Origin: Promethearchaeota archaeon
GTDB taxonomy: Archaea > Asgardarchaeota > Lokiarchaeia > Sigynarchaeales > SOKP01
Direction: 5' to 3'
Assembly (NCBI GenBank): GCA_014730295.1
Contig: WJIN01000143.1
Coordinates: 1 to 64,000, forward strand
Length of the DNA stretch: 64,000 bases
Position 1 is the stretch's first letter. Each line of letters starts with the position of its first letter. A model generated the notes under the pieces. The model was not told the origin of the DNA, did not search any database, and was given only the letters and a program-made list of their open reading frames with translations. Below, one piece after another: positions 1 through 9,696 of this stretch. The position numbers were made by a program, and so were the translations under genes.

Positions 1-11
1 GGACAATAGAA

Positions 12-950
12 ATGATTTGGGTGAGTTATGCTACGCATGAGAAGAAACCACGAGTATCATTCGCCAATATCGAGCGCTTGAGCAAGATTAAAGCTCAACT
101 TCCCGAATTGCTAGCCTTTAAAAACAGACTTCTTACACTAGATGACACATACAGACTAGAAAATCAAATAGAATCGTTTAGAGATGAACCCGGTATTTCA
201 ATAGAAGAAAAAGCGTTATATGAAGATACTATTGATTCCCTTGAGAATTATATAGATTACCGCTTAAAACAGAGTAGATTAAAGAGAGCTGATAGAAGAG
301 TCATATTCGAGACATCTGATGAGGTAACCGCATACCATGTGATTACCCTTCTTATCCGAGATCTTGGATTTGACCCACTCACATTCCAACCGCTCAATCT
401 GGACATCTTTAAAGGCTATGGAAATATTAAGTATGCTAGACATCATTTCAAAGCGGGACGCTCCTGGTCTATTTTCACGAACGATTTAGTCTTAACAAAT
501 TCACAATCGCATCCGACATGGGAATCATTAACAGCTAAGGAACAAGCGATAATAATGGACGGATTCCATAGACTAATTAAGATGAAAGGATCGGGTACTA
601 ATGGGGCAATCACAGAAGCTGATATCCGAAAAATTTTCGGAGATGAGACTGCGAAGGGACAGAAGATCGTAGATCGCTGGATTGATAACAATGGAAAAGA
701 TTTTAAAGATTTTTTAAACCAATTTAATGAAAGAAGAGAAATGATCCAAAACGGTCAAATCGAAGAATTCATACAGAATAAATATAAGCCAGCTTATAAT
801 CGATTCTTTAAAACTGGCTTGGGCATCATAACAGGAGTCACCGCAACCCCTTTTGAGCTGCCGAATATGCCAGGATTAAACTTCCCAGTCCAATGGCTTA
901 TTAACTTCAAAGATGCCGATTTCTTACTAGAGATAAAAGATTTCTTCTGA
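12..950 (+). CDS. Hypothetical protein, possibly 5'-truncated by the window edge
   Basis: I do not recognise this protein. The first ATG gives 312 residues, but the frame stays open back to base 3, so the true start may lie outside the window. The N-terminal third is charged and helical, with a Lys/Arg-rich stretch near residues 85-97. The C-terminal part has a Gly/Pro-rich hydrophobic patch near residues 275-295 but no convincing membrane segment, signal peptide or Cys cluster. It is followed after 40 bases by a small zinc-ribbon gene on the same strand. A mobile or viral origin of this pair is possible but not shown. Confidence 0.6.
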   Translation: MIWVSYATHEKKPRVSFANIERLSKIKAQLPELLAFKNRLLTLDDTYRLENQIESFRDEPGISIEEKALYEDTIDSLENYIDYRLKQSRLKRADRRVIFETSDEVTAYHVITLLIRDLGFDPLTFQPLNLDIFKGYGNIKYARHHFKAGRSWSIFTNDLVLTNSQSHPTWESLTAKEQAIIMDGFHRLIKMKGSGTNGAITEADIRKIFGDETAKGQKIVDRWIDNNGKDFKDFLNQFNERREMIQNGQIEEFIQNKYKPAYNRFFKTGLGIITGVTATPFELPNMPGLNFPVQWLINFKDADFLLEIKDFF

Positions 951-965
951 GTAATCGGAGAAATA

Positions 966-973
966 TTTATATA
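966..973 (+). promoter_or_regulatory. Candidate TATA box for the zinc-ribbon gene
   Basis: TTTATATA lies 18-25 bases before the ATG at 991 and about 30-37 bases before the ATG at 1003. This spacing suits an archaeal promoter giving a leaderless or very short-leader transcript. The call is by pattern only. Confidence 0.4.
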
Positions 974-990
974 CCCAAAATTCTTTTGGT

Positions 991-1356
991 ATGGTGAGGA
1001 GAATGAAAAAAAAGTATATTCAGAAGCTTCAAAACGAGCATCTGAGGAAAATCCGTACGGGTTTTAGGAGGTTATTAATAAATAAGATCGCAGATATCCG
1101 AATTCAAATCCATAAAGAGCAGCGTAAATTAGATTTAAGTAATGAAAGAGAAGCGAAAAAATATAGAAAACTAGAGAAAGAATGGTGGGAATTGGAACTA
1201 TTAAAACGCAATGGGACGGTAAAATGCCCCGTGTGCAACTCCTCGGACAAGAACATGACGTTTTCACCCACCTTAAAGGCATGGTACTGTAACGAGTGTT
1301 ATCAGCTAAACCACCATTATTATAAAAATACTAAGAATAAACATCTCTGGCCGTAA
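991..1356 (+). CDS. Small zinc-ribbon protein
   Basis: A 121-residue basic protein whose first 75 residues are Lys/Arg/Glu-rich and probably helical or coiled-coil. It ends in a zinc ribbon: CPVC near residue 80 and CNEC about 20 residues later. Such proteins usually bind nucleic acid or a protein partner, but no specific function can be given. Starts at ATG 991, GTG 994 and ATG 1003 are all possible. The TATA-like box at 966-973 would place transcription initiation close to any of them. The gene stands alone with an AT-rich gap of about 140 bases after it. Confidence 0.65.
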   Translation: MVRRMKKKYIQKLQNEHLRKIRTGFRRLLINKIADIRIQIHKEQRKLDLSNEREAKKYRKLEKEWWELELLKRNGTVKCPVCNSSDKNMTFSPTLKAWYCNECYQLNHHYYKNTKNKHLWP

Positions 1357-1510
1357 TAACCTTTTTCTATTATTTATCTCTGAAAATTTTTAGTTTTATG
1401 TTATAATCAGACAAAATAAGATTTATTATAACCAATTATTTATTATTAAAATATATAGATTTTAAATATTTACACTTATTTCTATTATCCATTGAATAGT
1501 GAAATCTGAT

Positions 1511-2671
1511 ATGGCAAAAAATATGAGAGAATGGTCGGGTGTTATATTGGCGGGAGGTTTAGGAACTAGGTTAAGACCTCTCACTTCTGAGGTACCAAAA
1601 CCATTAGTCCCTATAACAAATGTTAATATGGTGGACTATGCTATAGCTCATTTAATATACGCCGATATTAAACACATATTAATCGCGCTTGCGTATATGG
1701 GAGAAACTCTAAAAGAATATATCGAGCAAACATGGACGCCCGAACGATTAGGCGATGTTGAGCTAGAATGTGTTATTCAAGAGAGCAAAGGAACAGCAGA
1801 TGCTGTGCGGTTAATGGCAGATAAGATTGATTCTAAAAATTTTGTAATATCGATGGCTGATATCGTTACCAATCTTCCGATGAGAGATTTTATGGATTTT
1901 CATACCAGTAAAGGGGGAATCGCAACCATTTCGATGAAATCGGTTGAGTCTCACACCTCCCAATACGGAGTGGTTTTATTAGATGAGAACCGTAAGATAT
2001 ATCTTTTTTTAGAAAAACCCGGTCCAATGGAACTTTATGTCAGTAGCATGGCGCAGAGGAATGAATTATACCTACACACCAATGTAATCAACACGGGTAT
2101 CTATTGTTTTAATCGAGATATATTGGATGTGTTAAATTCTACAGATATGATGGATTTTGGTGGAGAGGTGTTTCCTTACTTATTAGAAAACCAATATGAT
2201 CTCTACGGGTTTGTGAAAGATTATTATTGGTTAGATTGTGGGAATCCCCAAACCTATTTATGGGCTAATTGGGATCTTTTGAGAAAATATGCATGGCCTA
2301 TCACTCCCAACGGAAAGGAATATGACGGTATCTTTGTTATGGGTATTATCAATTCTGGAGAGGGCGTAAGAATCGAAAAACCGAGCTGTTTCGGGGAATA
2401 TGTACATTTGGGAGAAAATGTGAAGGTAAAAGAATTAAGTTCAATAGGTAATAATGTCAAGATCGGAAATAATTCCTCCATTGAACGAAGCGTGGCATGG
2501 GATAATGTAGAAATAGGTAATGGCTGTGAAATAACTGAGACGATAATTTGCAACGATTGTACGATAGGAGATAATGTTATGCTCGATAGAGCAATAATCG
2601 CCCCCCATTGTAAAGTTAGTAATGATAAGGATATAATTGATAAAACATTAGATCTGGGAGAGGAAATATAG
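1511..2671 (+). CDS. Sugar-phosphate nucleotidyltransferase (NDP-sugar pyrophosphorylase)
   Basis: This enzyme should transfer NMP from an NTP to a sugar 1-phosphate, making an NDP-sugar for glycans. The N-terminal signature GGLGTRLRPLT followed by PKPLVPI is the nucleotide-binding loop and catalytic Lys region of the family. LDCGNP near residue 240 fits the substrate pocket. The last 90 residues form hexapeptide repeats (IGNNVKIGNN, VEIGNG, CTIGDN) typical of a left-handed beta-helix. Length is usual for archaeal GDP-mannose or glucose-1-phosphate pyrophosphorylases; the sugar cannot be told from sequence. ATG 1511 is preferred over the in-frame GTG at 1499. It lies near two GH13/mutase-type genes, suggesting polysaccharide metabolism. 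Confidence 0.85.
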   Translation: MAKNMREWSGVILAGGLGTRLRPLTSEVPKPLVPITNVNMVDYAIAHLIYADIKHILIALAYMGETLKEYIEQTWTPERLGDVELECVIQESKGTADAVRLMADKIDSKNFVISMADIVTNLPMRDFMDFHTSKGGIATISMKSVESHTSQYGVVLLDENRKIYLFLEKPGPMELYVSSMAQRNELYLHTNVINTGIYCFNRDILDVLNSTDMMDFGGEVFPYLLENQYDLYGFVKDYYWLDCGNPQTYLWANWDLLRKYAWPITPNGKEYDGIFVMGIINSGEGVRIEKPSCFGEYVHLGENVKVKELSSIGNNVKIGNNSSIERSVAWDNVEIGNGCEITETIICNDCTIGDNVMLDRAIIAPHCKVSNDKDIIDKTLDLGEEI

Positions 2672-2702
2672 AATTTAAAAAGGGAAAGAAAAACTAGTTA
2701 AA

Positions 2703-5700
2703 CTATTCAATATACTCTAAAAAAGTATTTACCTGGTAATCCGCTTTTTTCGCCATTTTTTTCCAGTTTCGAATAATAGTAATAATTCCTTCGATATCTT
2801 CTTTTTCTTGGCCATTTTCACTAGCGAGTCGATTCAATATTGTGATAAGAGCAAACCAATCACAAAACATAGAAAACGCTTCGGCACTAAACCACAAGGT
2901 ATCTTGATAACGATTTACATCCAAAAACTTTTGCGCATCAGAATCACTTAACAACTGTTTTAAAATAATTGAGATTTTCTTGTCTTTCAACACCTCTTTG
3001 GTTAAAAGATTTTGTTGCCCTGTAAGTAGTTTAATTAATGTTGTAGCCTGACTAGGATTTTGGTTTTCCTCCGATTTTAGACCTTCCAAAGTAAGTTGGA
3101 TATATTTAGATAACTGCCATTCGTCAATCCAGCTTCTCGATAATAATTCATAATTCTTAGTTGAGGCTATTTTTCCAAGTTGGTGGATAAATATCCAAGA
3201 GAGGAGGATACCCCATTCAAAATTATTTGATGGAATTATGGTTTCTACAAATCCCCTATTCTCGTTATCAAGATGTAAAGTCTTTAGTTCAGAATCGATT
3301 TGTAAGGCAAATTCGAGTTTTTTACGTAGCTTCTCTTTTACAATTGTTATATCGTTCTCTCCAGAAGAATATTTTTTGACTTCGGAGAGAAACTTAGTGA
3401 GTTCAGAAGATAATTCATCCACCTTCAAGGTCTTGTTTTGCGCCTCTATTAGTTCTTCAAATTTTTGTACATTCACCAATTTTTCAAATGGAGAATGTAA
3501 TGGTTGATAGATTACTTGTGTGAAGGTTTGATCTATATTTTGAACTCCATTTCCATCTAATAAGTCGTGCAATTGAGCATAATGGAAATATTCATCATCC
3601 TGTACTGTCCTGAAATCTAAAAATGCGTGTGTTTCATACGCCCTCAATTCAAGATATAATCCTTTTTCATGGATTTCCTTATTTCTTCTGATATATTCTA
3701 GTCCAGAAATATAATCCTTGAAGATACAATAACCGTCTTTCGGAAGATTAAGCCCTTCTGCTAAAGTTTTTTGAACTATTTTACTCCCATCCCCCTCTTT
3801 TACCGCAAATCCAACAGAACTTCTAATAAATCCTTTTGTTTCTGCGTATTTATTATGATACACAATCAGACCACTTTCATCATTGATTCGATTAGAGAAC
3901 GCATACACATCTTCATTCACATAATTGCCCGTATAAAAGTCGTAAAGAAGAAAGTTCTTTACATCGGCGAATAGATAGCGCTTTTTCATAAGTGGAAATA
4001 TTTGATTTTCATGTCGATGGACTAATCCCCAATTAATTGGCTCTTCCCAGTAGGATCGCTTGAATTCCATCCCATATTTTTCTTCAAATCCTTGAATTTG
4101 CCCGTGTCCAAACATCGGCAGTCCCGGCATCGTTACTAAAAGCGTACAGACACCAAAGTATTTATCCCCATCACCAAATTGTTTAATTGCAGTTTCTTCA
4201 TCGGGATTATTCATAAAATTGACAAACCTCTTCAGAATCTTAGGATCGAATTCTAAGGTATTTTTTAAAACTGCCCTAAATTTAGCATTATCCTCGTCAC
4301 TTAACATATTCATAAACGCAGAATTATAGACTCGATGCATTCCTAAGGTTCTTACAAAAAATCCCTCTAATAACCAAAACGCTTCTGCAATAAGAAGAGT
4401 GTCGGGATTCTCCTTATTTATTCTATCTACAACCTCACGCCAAAACTCCTTTGGGATTTTTTTATAAAATTCCTCTTTTGTCATCCCGTGTTCAGCTCTG
4501 GAAGGAATGGCACCTCCAGTCCCCGGTTCTGGAAACCATAATCGCTGAAAATGTTTTCGGGTTAAAGTCATTGCCGCGTCAAATCGAATTATAGGAAAAA
4601 GGCGAGATACATAGAGGATGGTTTGAATTACAGCTTCTCGTACTTCAGGTAATAAATAATTTAACTGGGCAGTATCATTCCACGGATAACTTGTACCATC
4701 ATTCCCATGATATATAAATCTGGAGTCATTATAACGATAATCTACTCGTTTGAAGGTAACCGCTGCATCGCTTCGTGAAAAATATTTATCCTCCAAGAAA
4801 ATCCCAACGTTAGGATCCCCCGAGAGGCTTTCTCCAGAAAAACTATAAGATGGGAAAGGTTTATGATCTAATTGGACAAACCACTCCGGGTGCTCCATCG
4901 TCCATTTTGATACGATTCCGGTATGATTAGGTACCATATCACTCGCTAACCTTATTCCTCTTTTATTTGCTCTGTCTTTCAGATTTTCATATGACTCTTT
5001 CCCGCCCAAATCATGAGCAATAACATAATCATAAATCGAATATGCGCTAGCAGCCGCTTCGGGATTTCCGCACCATTTTTTAATGGTTTCGGACGCTTTT
5101 GAACGTTCCCATACACCAATAAGCCACAATGCATTGAATCCCCATTCTCTTAATTGATCTAATTCTTCATTGGGAATTTCGTGAAGTTTTGTTATTGAAC
5201 GACTATATTTTTTTGAGAGTTGATGGAGCCACACATAGGTATGCTTGGCTATCATAACAACTTTAGGCATCCATTCCTTATCCGGAGTGAATCTTTCCTC
5301 CAAGACTTCGTATTCAATGACTTTAGACTCACCCGGTCCGAGTCCTCTAAACATTTCTTCCTCTCTAATCAGATCAAGAGCGGTTAGGATTTTAAGGCTA
5401 AATTTTCCTAAAAAACCGGACCATTTTTCGTGCATATATTCCAATTGATTTTTTATGGAATGTGGTGCCTCCTTAATTGGACTTTCTAATAAGTCGATTA
5501 CTTTTTGATCCACTTGAGGAAATTTTGGTTTTTGCTCAAAAAAATTGTGAATTTCTTCGCAAATTTCTTTGTAATTGGTTTTTTTTTTAAGCGGATCGTC
5601 ATTAAAAAGTTCCACATAAGGAGAAAAAGCGGGATTCTTATTGGCTAACCATAAGCTAATAAATTGTTCAGGAATTAATTTTTTTCTTTTTAATGTATCT

Positions 5701-6098
5701 TTCTTTTCTTCCAGGTATTCTTCTGGATCCACTTCATTTTTATATACTTTCTCTGGAGGAAATTCTTTAATTAATGTTTTTGATACCTCCTTTAAAGTTT
5801 CTTTTCCCACATTTTCTTTTAAATATTCATAAAGCTCTTCATGAATTGATAAATCTTTATGCTCCTCTTTATATGATTCAATGATATATTCATATATTTC
5901 ATAAATTAAAGCAACCCCATTTAATTGACCAATCTTAACTGCTAATTCTGGATAATTTATTAAATCTCGTTCCTGATTGAGTCTTTGAGAAAGCAATCGT
6001 ATGGGATATACTTCTCCATTAAAATTGAGATTTCCTTCCTCTGTAAATTCAAAATCATCTAATTTATACTTCGTTCGAGCTTTCCGGGAAATTTTCAT
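2703..6098 (-). CDS. Large GH13 alpha-amylase-family protein (1131 aa)
   Basis: A cytoplasmic glycoside hydrolase-like protein with no signal peptide. GH13 motifs are readable: region I DMVPNHTG (about residue 386), region II IRFDAAMT (about 503, nucleophile Asp), region III IAEAFW (about 567, acid/base Glu). Region IV reads MNNPDEET (about 627), so the Asp is present but the usual His of NHD is replaced by Pro. About 250 residues precede the barrel, and about 300 helical residues follow the beta-sandwich region, making it twice the size of simple amylases. This could be a glucan hydrolase or transferase. It is convergent with the nucleotidyltransferase and divergent from the mutase-like gene. 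A second, shorter GH13 gene lies at 34.9 kb and shares the GVWERS motif. Confidence 0.85.
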   Translation of the reverse strand: MKISRKARTKYKLDDFEFTEEGNLNFNGEVYPIRLLSQRLNQERDLINYPELAVKIGQLNGVALIYEIYEYIIESYKEEHKDLSIHEELYEYLKENVGKETLKEVSKTLIKEFPPEKVYKNEVDPEEYLEEKKDTLKRKKLIPEQFISLWLANKNPAFSPYVELFNDDPLKKKTNYKEICEEIHNFFEQKPKFPQVDQKVIDLLESPIKEAPHSIKNQLEYMHEKWSGFLGKFSLKILTALDLIREEEMFRGLGPGESKVIEYEVLEERFTPDKEWMPKVVMIAKHTYVWLHQLSKKYSRSITKLHEIPNEELDQLREWGFNALWLIGVWERSKASETIKKWCGNPEAAASAYSIYDYVIAHDLGGKESYENLKDRANKRGIRLASDMVPNHTGIVSKWTMEHPEWFVQLDHKPFPSYSFSGESLSGDPNVGIFLEDKYFSRSDAAVTFKRVDYRYNDSRFIYHGNDGTSYPWNDTAQLNYLLPEVREAVIQTILYVSRLFPIIRFDAAMTLTRKHFQRLWFPEPGTGGAIPSRAEHGMTKEEFYKKIPKEFWREVVDRINKENPDTLLIAEAFWLLEGFFVRTLGMHRVYNSAFMNMLSDEDNAKFRAVLKNTLEFDPKILKRFVNFMNNPDEETAIKQFGDGDKYFGVCTLLVTMPGLPMFGHGQIQGFEEKYGMEFKRSYWEEPINWGLVHRHENQIFPLMKKRYLFADVKNFLLYDFYTGNYVNEDVYAFSNRINDESGLIVYHNKYAETKGFIRSSVGFAVKEGDGSKIVQKTLAEGLNLPKDGYCIFKDYISGLEYIRRNKEIHEKGLYLELRAYETHAFLDFRTVQDDEYFHYAQLHDLLDGNGVQNIDQTFTQVIYQPLHSPFEKLVNVQKFEELIEAQNKTLKVDELSSELTKFLSEVKKYSSGENDITIVKEKLRKKLEFALQIDSELKTLHLDNENRGFVETIIPSNNFEWGILLSWIFIHQLGKIASTKNYELLSRSWIDEWQLSKYIQLTLEGLKSEENQNPSQATTLIKLLTGQQNLLTKEVLKDKKISIILKQLLSDSDAQKFLDVNRYQDTLWFSAEAFSMFCDWFALITILNRLASENGQEKEDIEGIITIIRNWKKMAKKADYQVNTFLEYIE

Positions 6099-6120
6099 AA
6101 TTATTTCATATTGGCTGAGA

Positions 6121-6143
6121 TTTGTTTTTTGTAATAAAACAAA
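6121..6143 (-). repeat. Inverted repeat in the leader of the GH13 gene
   Basis: TTTGTTTT at 6121-6128 and AAAACAAA at 6136-6143 are perfect 8-base complements with a 7-base spacer. They sit 23 bases before the start codon of the minus-strand GH13 gene. This could be a weak AT-only hairpin or an operator. Confidence 0.3.
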
Positions 6144-6329
6144 ATAATTGAATTTAAGTATTCTCTATAAAATCAATAAATAGACCTTTGCGTCATTCTG
6201 GATGATTCGGTCAATAGCAATAAAACAAGATGAAAAAAATAAATTGTAAATAAGATAAAACTTTATTATACAATATTCAGTAAATTCAATTAATAATTAC
6301 TGTATAATTTTTACTCAGAGATATTTTTT

Positions 6330-7721
6330 ATGACAGAAGTAAGTGAAGTTAATAATTTATCAAAACTCCTAAGAAATGGAAGAATAGTTGGTCGGGCGAA
6401 TTTTGTATTTACTCCCGAACTTGCTGCTGAAATTGGTGTCGTTCATGGATCTATGTTCGAGGAGAATGAATCAATTGTTTTTGGGAGAGATTATCATTCA
6501 GATTCGAGAATGTTGAAACGAGGTTATTCCTCCGGATTTATGTCAACTGGGGCTAACCTCTTGAATTTATCAGATTGTACGGTTCCCTTACTCCAATTTA
6601 CTATTAGAAGATTCGGAGCGAGCGGGGGTATTTATTTTAGTGGAGGACATCTATATTCAGAAGATGTCGGTATACGATTTTTAGATGCACAAGGCATAGA
6701 AATCTCACAGCACGAAATGGACAGAATTATTGAGATGTATAACAATTATCCAAAAAATATTAGAAGAGTAGACCCAAATAGAATTGGGAGATTAACAGCG
6801 ATCCCTCAAACAGAAGATATTTATATTAAATCACTCCAACAATTTGTAGACAAAAAGAAATTAGCAGAAAATGACCTCAAAATTGTGGTAGATTGTTCCT
6901 ATGGTCCAACAGGCAAGATTACCCCTCTTTTATTAAATGAACTTGGAATTGAGACTATTGCGTTAAATACTCATTATCGGCAGAGAGACTATCCCGTGCC
7001 AAATATTAAAACAATTAGAAATACTGCCGATATTGTTAAGGCTTCTAACAGTCATCTCGGTGTCTGTTTTGATATCGATGGCAGCAGAATCTTAGTGGTT
7101 GATGAAAATGGATTGGAATTAAATTTTGAAGACCTTTTAATGCTTTTTGTCACATATAACAAACGAATCCAAAATTCGGAAGGAAGCACTATTGTAACCA
7201 CTCCCGCCATCTCGTCTGTTGTAAAGGACTATATCGAACAAAGTGGATTCCCATTAAAAACAGTTGAAAACTTCCCAGGGGAATTATCACGACAGATACG
7301 TGAAGAGCGCGCATGTTTCGCCGCTTCAGATACCTTGAAATTTTACTTTCCAAATTATGCGCCATTCTCTGATGGGAATTTTATCTTGCTAAAGATTTTG
7401 GAAATTATGACCGAGCAAAATGATCTTTTGAGCTCTTTAACGAGAGGGTTCCCGAAAGGAATAAAAGTTAATAAAACTGTGCCCATTTCTTCCGATATTA
7501 TTGATCAAATCCATAACAAATTAAGAGAAATTACAGAAGAGAAGAATTACAATTTCCATGATATAATTAATGAGCTTAAGATCATTCAAGATGATGTATA
7601 TACCAATATTAAAGTCGCACTTTATCGAGATGCGCTCTTACTCTCCGCCGAATCAGATGATAAGGATAAAGCACGAAAGATGATCTCTGAAATTGAAAAA
7701 ATGGTGGCGGAAATACAGTAA
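6330..7721 (+). CDS. Phosphohexomutase-family protein with degenerate active-site loops
   Basis: The fold and 463-residue length match archaeal phosphomannomutase/phosphoglucomutase, and framework motifs align well (GGIYFSGGH, LGVCFDIDGSRILVVDENG). All four functional loops are altered. The phosphoserine loop TASHNP is FSGGHL at residues 103-108, with Gly where the catalytic Ser should be. The metal loop DGDGDR is DIDGSR at 248-253. The sugar loop GEE(S/N)GG is ASDTLK at 332-337. The C-terminal RPSGTEP phosphate loop is not recognisable. It is therefore probably not a mutase and may be a pseudoenzyme or binding protein. The gene is intact and divergent from the GH13 gene. Confidence 0.8.
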   Translation: MTEVSEVNNLSKLLRNGRIVGRANFVFTPELAAEIGVVHGSMFEENESIVFGRDYHSDSRMLKRGYSSGFMSTGANLLNLSDCTVPLLQFTIRRFGASGGIYFSGGHLYSEDVGIRFLDAQGIEISQHEMDRIIEMYNNYPKNIRRVDPNRIGRLTAIPQTEDIYIKSLQQFVDKKKLAENDLKIVVDCSYGPTGKITPLLLNELGIETIALNTHYRQRDYPVPNIKTIRNTADIVKASNSHLGVCFDIDGSRILVVDENGLELNFEDLLMLFVTYNKRIQNSEGSTIVTTPAISSVVKDYIEQSGFPLKTVENFPGELSRQIREERACFAASDTLKFYFPNYAPFSDGNFILLKILEIMTEQNDLLSSLTRGFPKGIKVNKTVPISSDIIDQIHNKLREITEEKNYNFHDIINELKIIQDDVYTNIKVALYRDALLLSAESDDKDKARKMISEIEKMVAEIQ

Positions 7722-7858
7722 TATCTTATCCTAACATAAAGAATTCTGAAAGATTGAAATGAAAATTTTTTCAAACATTGGCATATTAAAAATATTTAAG
7801 TCTTAATGAGATTATTTAATTATTAAACAATAATTATTAATAAAAAGGATGAGTTAGC

Positions 7859-8527
7859 TTGGCTAATTTAGACATAAACACTACAATTATTCTAGTAACC
7901 TTTTTCATAATCTATGGCATTTTTCTCTTTTTTGATGTATTCCAAAGAAATGAACGTTATCGATATTTAGCCTACATTGTAGCCTTACTGCCAATAAATT
8001 ATATGTGGATTTTAGAATTTGATATCATCCTGGTTTATACTGTTTTATTCGGACTATGGACCCTCTGCATATTGCGTGATATGATACTAGTATATAGAAA
8101 GACAAAGGAGTATGATGATATATTCTTATTTTTCATTCTGGCAGTTGTTATCCAAATTGTGGTGGCATCAGTATTACCGGGTGTATTGCCAAATCTTAAA
8201 TTACTTCCAAATATGGCAGGTATCTGGGATCTTTTTTGGCTTCCAAATATCTACGCTCCAGGAGCTCAAGAAGATTTTGTATTAGTATTTAGGGTTCTAT
8301 TGACAGTATTGATCATTTTTATTATGGGGCCACTTTTACTCGACATCAAAGGAGAAGACATTCCTTTTCCAGTTCTTTTAGTGATTGTAGCGATCTTTAT
8401 CATTCCATTTTTGCTTCTAAGCTATATTTGGCTTGCAGAAGCAGTTGCGGTGTTAACATTCCTATTCTCTGTCGTACTATTTGTCATACTACTTATAATT
8501 ACAAAAAGTGGAAAAGAAATGAAATAA
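7859..8527 (+). CDS. Polytopic membrane protein
   Basis: An unrecognised 222-residue protein with about seven hydrophobic segments, beginning at residue 7 (TTIILVTFFIIYGIFLFF). Loops are short and there is no obvious catalytic motif. The start is TTG at 7859, supported by an AAGGATGAG-like Shine-Dalgarno stretch just upstream and by the lack of an earlier in-frame ATG. It sits alone between the mutase-like gene and radA. No function is assigned. Confidence 0.65.
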   Translation: MANLDINTTIILVTFFIIYGIFLFFDVFQRNERYRYLAYIVALLPINYMWILEFDIILVYTVLFGLWTLCILRDMILVYRKTKEYDDIFLFFILAVVIQIVVASVLPGVLPNLKLLPNMAGIWDLFWLPNIYAPGAQEDFVLVFRVLLTVLIIFIMGPLLLDIKGEDIPFPVLLVIVAIFIIPFLLLSYIWLAEAVAVLTFLFSVVLFVILLIITKSGKEMK

Positions 8528-8639
8528 TCCTATTTCTTTTTTTCTGATTAATTTTTAAATTAACTTAACTATTTTTATATTTGAAACATTATTTACATTA
8601 GAGAGATTCATAATTAGCAAAATTATATAAAATTTTAAA

Positions 8640-9620
8640 ATGCCAGATAATACTGACAGCTCAAATAGCGATTCGAAAAAGAAAGAATTTAAACTTGAAG
8701 ATATTTCGGGAGTGGGAGAAGCCACTAGAAAGAAATTGCGAGATGCGGGGATCCTTACGGTTCGATCTCTTGCCTTATATCCTATTGCTAAACTTATGGA
8801 TGATGCTGGACTCGGGGAGAAGACCTCAATTAAATTAGTAAAAGCAGCCCAAGATCTTGAAAAGATGGGGTTTAAATCCGCAGAGAGGATATGGGAAAAA
8901 CGTCGAGATTTAAAGAGAATCACCACAGGCAGCAATAATCTTGATGAATTACTGGGGGGTGGTATCGAGACGGGATCGGTTACAGAATTATTTGGCGAGT
9001 ATAGAACGGGCAAAACCCAGCTCGCACATCAACTATGTGTGAATGCCCAATTACCCTATGAAGAAGGTGGTGTGGGTGGAGGAGCATTATATATTGATGC
9101 AGAAGGAACATTCAGACCAGAACGAATAATAAATATGGCAGAAGCACTGGATCTGGATTATAATGAAGTGCTCAAAAAGATTGTTGTTGGCAGGGCATAT
9201 AATTCTGATCATCAAATACTATTAGCAAAGGAATCATCGAAAATCATAAGTGAAAAAAATATCAAACTTATTATTGTGGATTCAATAATAAGTCATTTTC
9301 GAAGTGAATATATTGGTCGTGGAACCTTGGCCACACGACAACAAATTTTAAACACTCATATTCATGATCTTCTCAGATTAAGCGAAACCTATGATGAATT
9401 AGCCGTTCTTTTTACAAATCAAGTATCTTCAAAACCAGATGTCTTTTATGGTAATCCCACTACGCATACGGGAGGAAATATCGTAGCTCATGGGTCTACT
9501 ATTCGTATTTATCTCCGTAAGGGAAAGGGAGAGCAGAGAGTGGCTAAAGTGGTCGATGCACCACATCTTCCCGAGGCTGATGCTGTATTTTCCATTACGG
9601 ATGACGGCATTCGGGATTAA
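8640..9620 (+). CDS. radA: DNA repair and recombination protein RadA
   Basis: RadA is the archaeal RecA/Rad51 recombinase, forming ATP-dependent filaments on single-stranded DNA for homologous recombination. An N-terminal helix-hairpin-helix domain ([17 protein letters not shown], about residues 23-40) distinguishes it from RadB. Walker A is GEYRTGKTQ, Walker B is [11 protein letters not shown], and the C-terminal core [20 protein letters not shown] with [12 protein letters not shown] is typical of RadA loop L2 and the ATP cap. The 326-residue length is normal. The ATG is preceded by an A/T-rich stretch without a Shine-Dalgarno sequence, as in leaderless archaeal mRNAs. Confidence 0.95.
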   Translation: MPDNTDSSNSDSKKKEFKLEDISGVGEATRKKLRDAGILTVRSLALYPIAKLMDDAGLGEKTSIKLVKAAQDLEKMGFKSAERIWEKRRDLKRITTGSNNLDELLGGGIETGSVTELFGEYRTGKTQLAHQLCVNAQLPYEEGGVGGGALYIDAEGTFRPERIINMAEALDLDYNEVLKKIVVGRAYNSDHQILLAKESSKIISEKNIKLIIVDSIISHFRSEYIGRGTLATRQQILNTHIHDLLRLSETYDELAVLFTNQVSSKPDVFYGNPTTHTGGNIVAHGSTIRIYLRKGKGEQRVAKVVDAPHLPEADAVFSITDDGIRD

Positions 9621-9696
9621 TATAGGAATAAATCTTTAAAGGAATCTATATCTCTCTAAAATAGAATAAATACCCGCCTCTCTTGATAAACTAATT

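Noticed and set aside
8555..9013. 152-codon minus-strand ORF overlapping radA
   Set aside because: It covers the RadA HhH and Walker A region on the other strand and has no start signal or motif.
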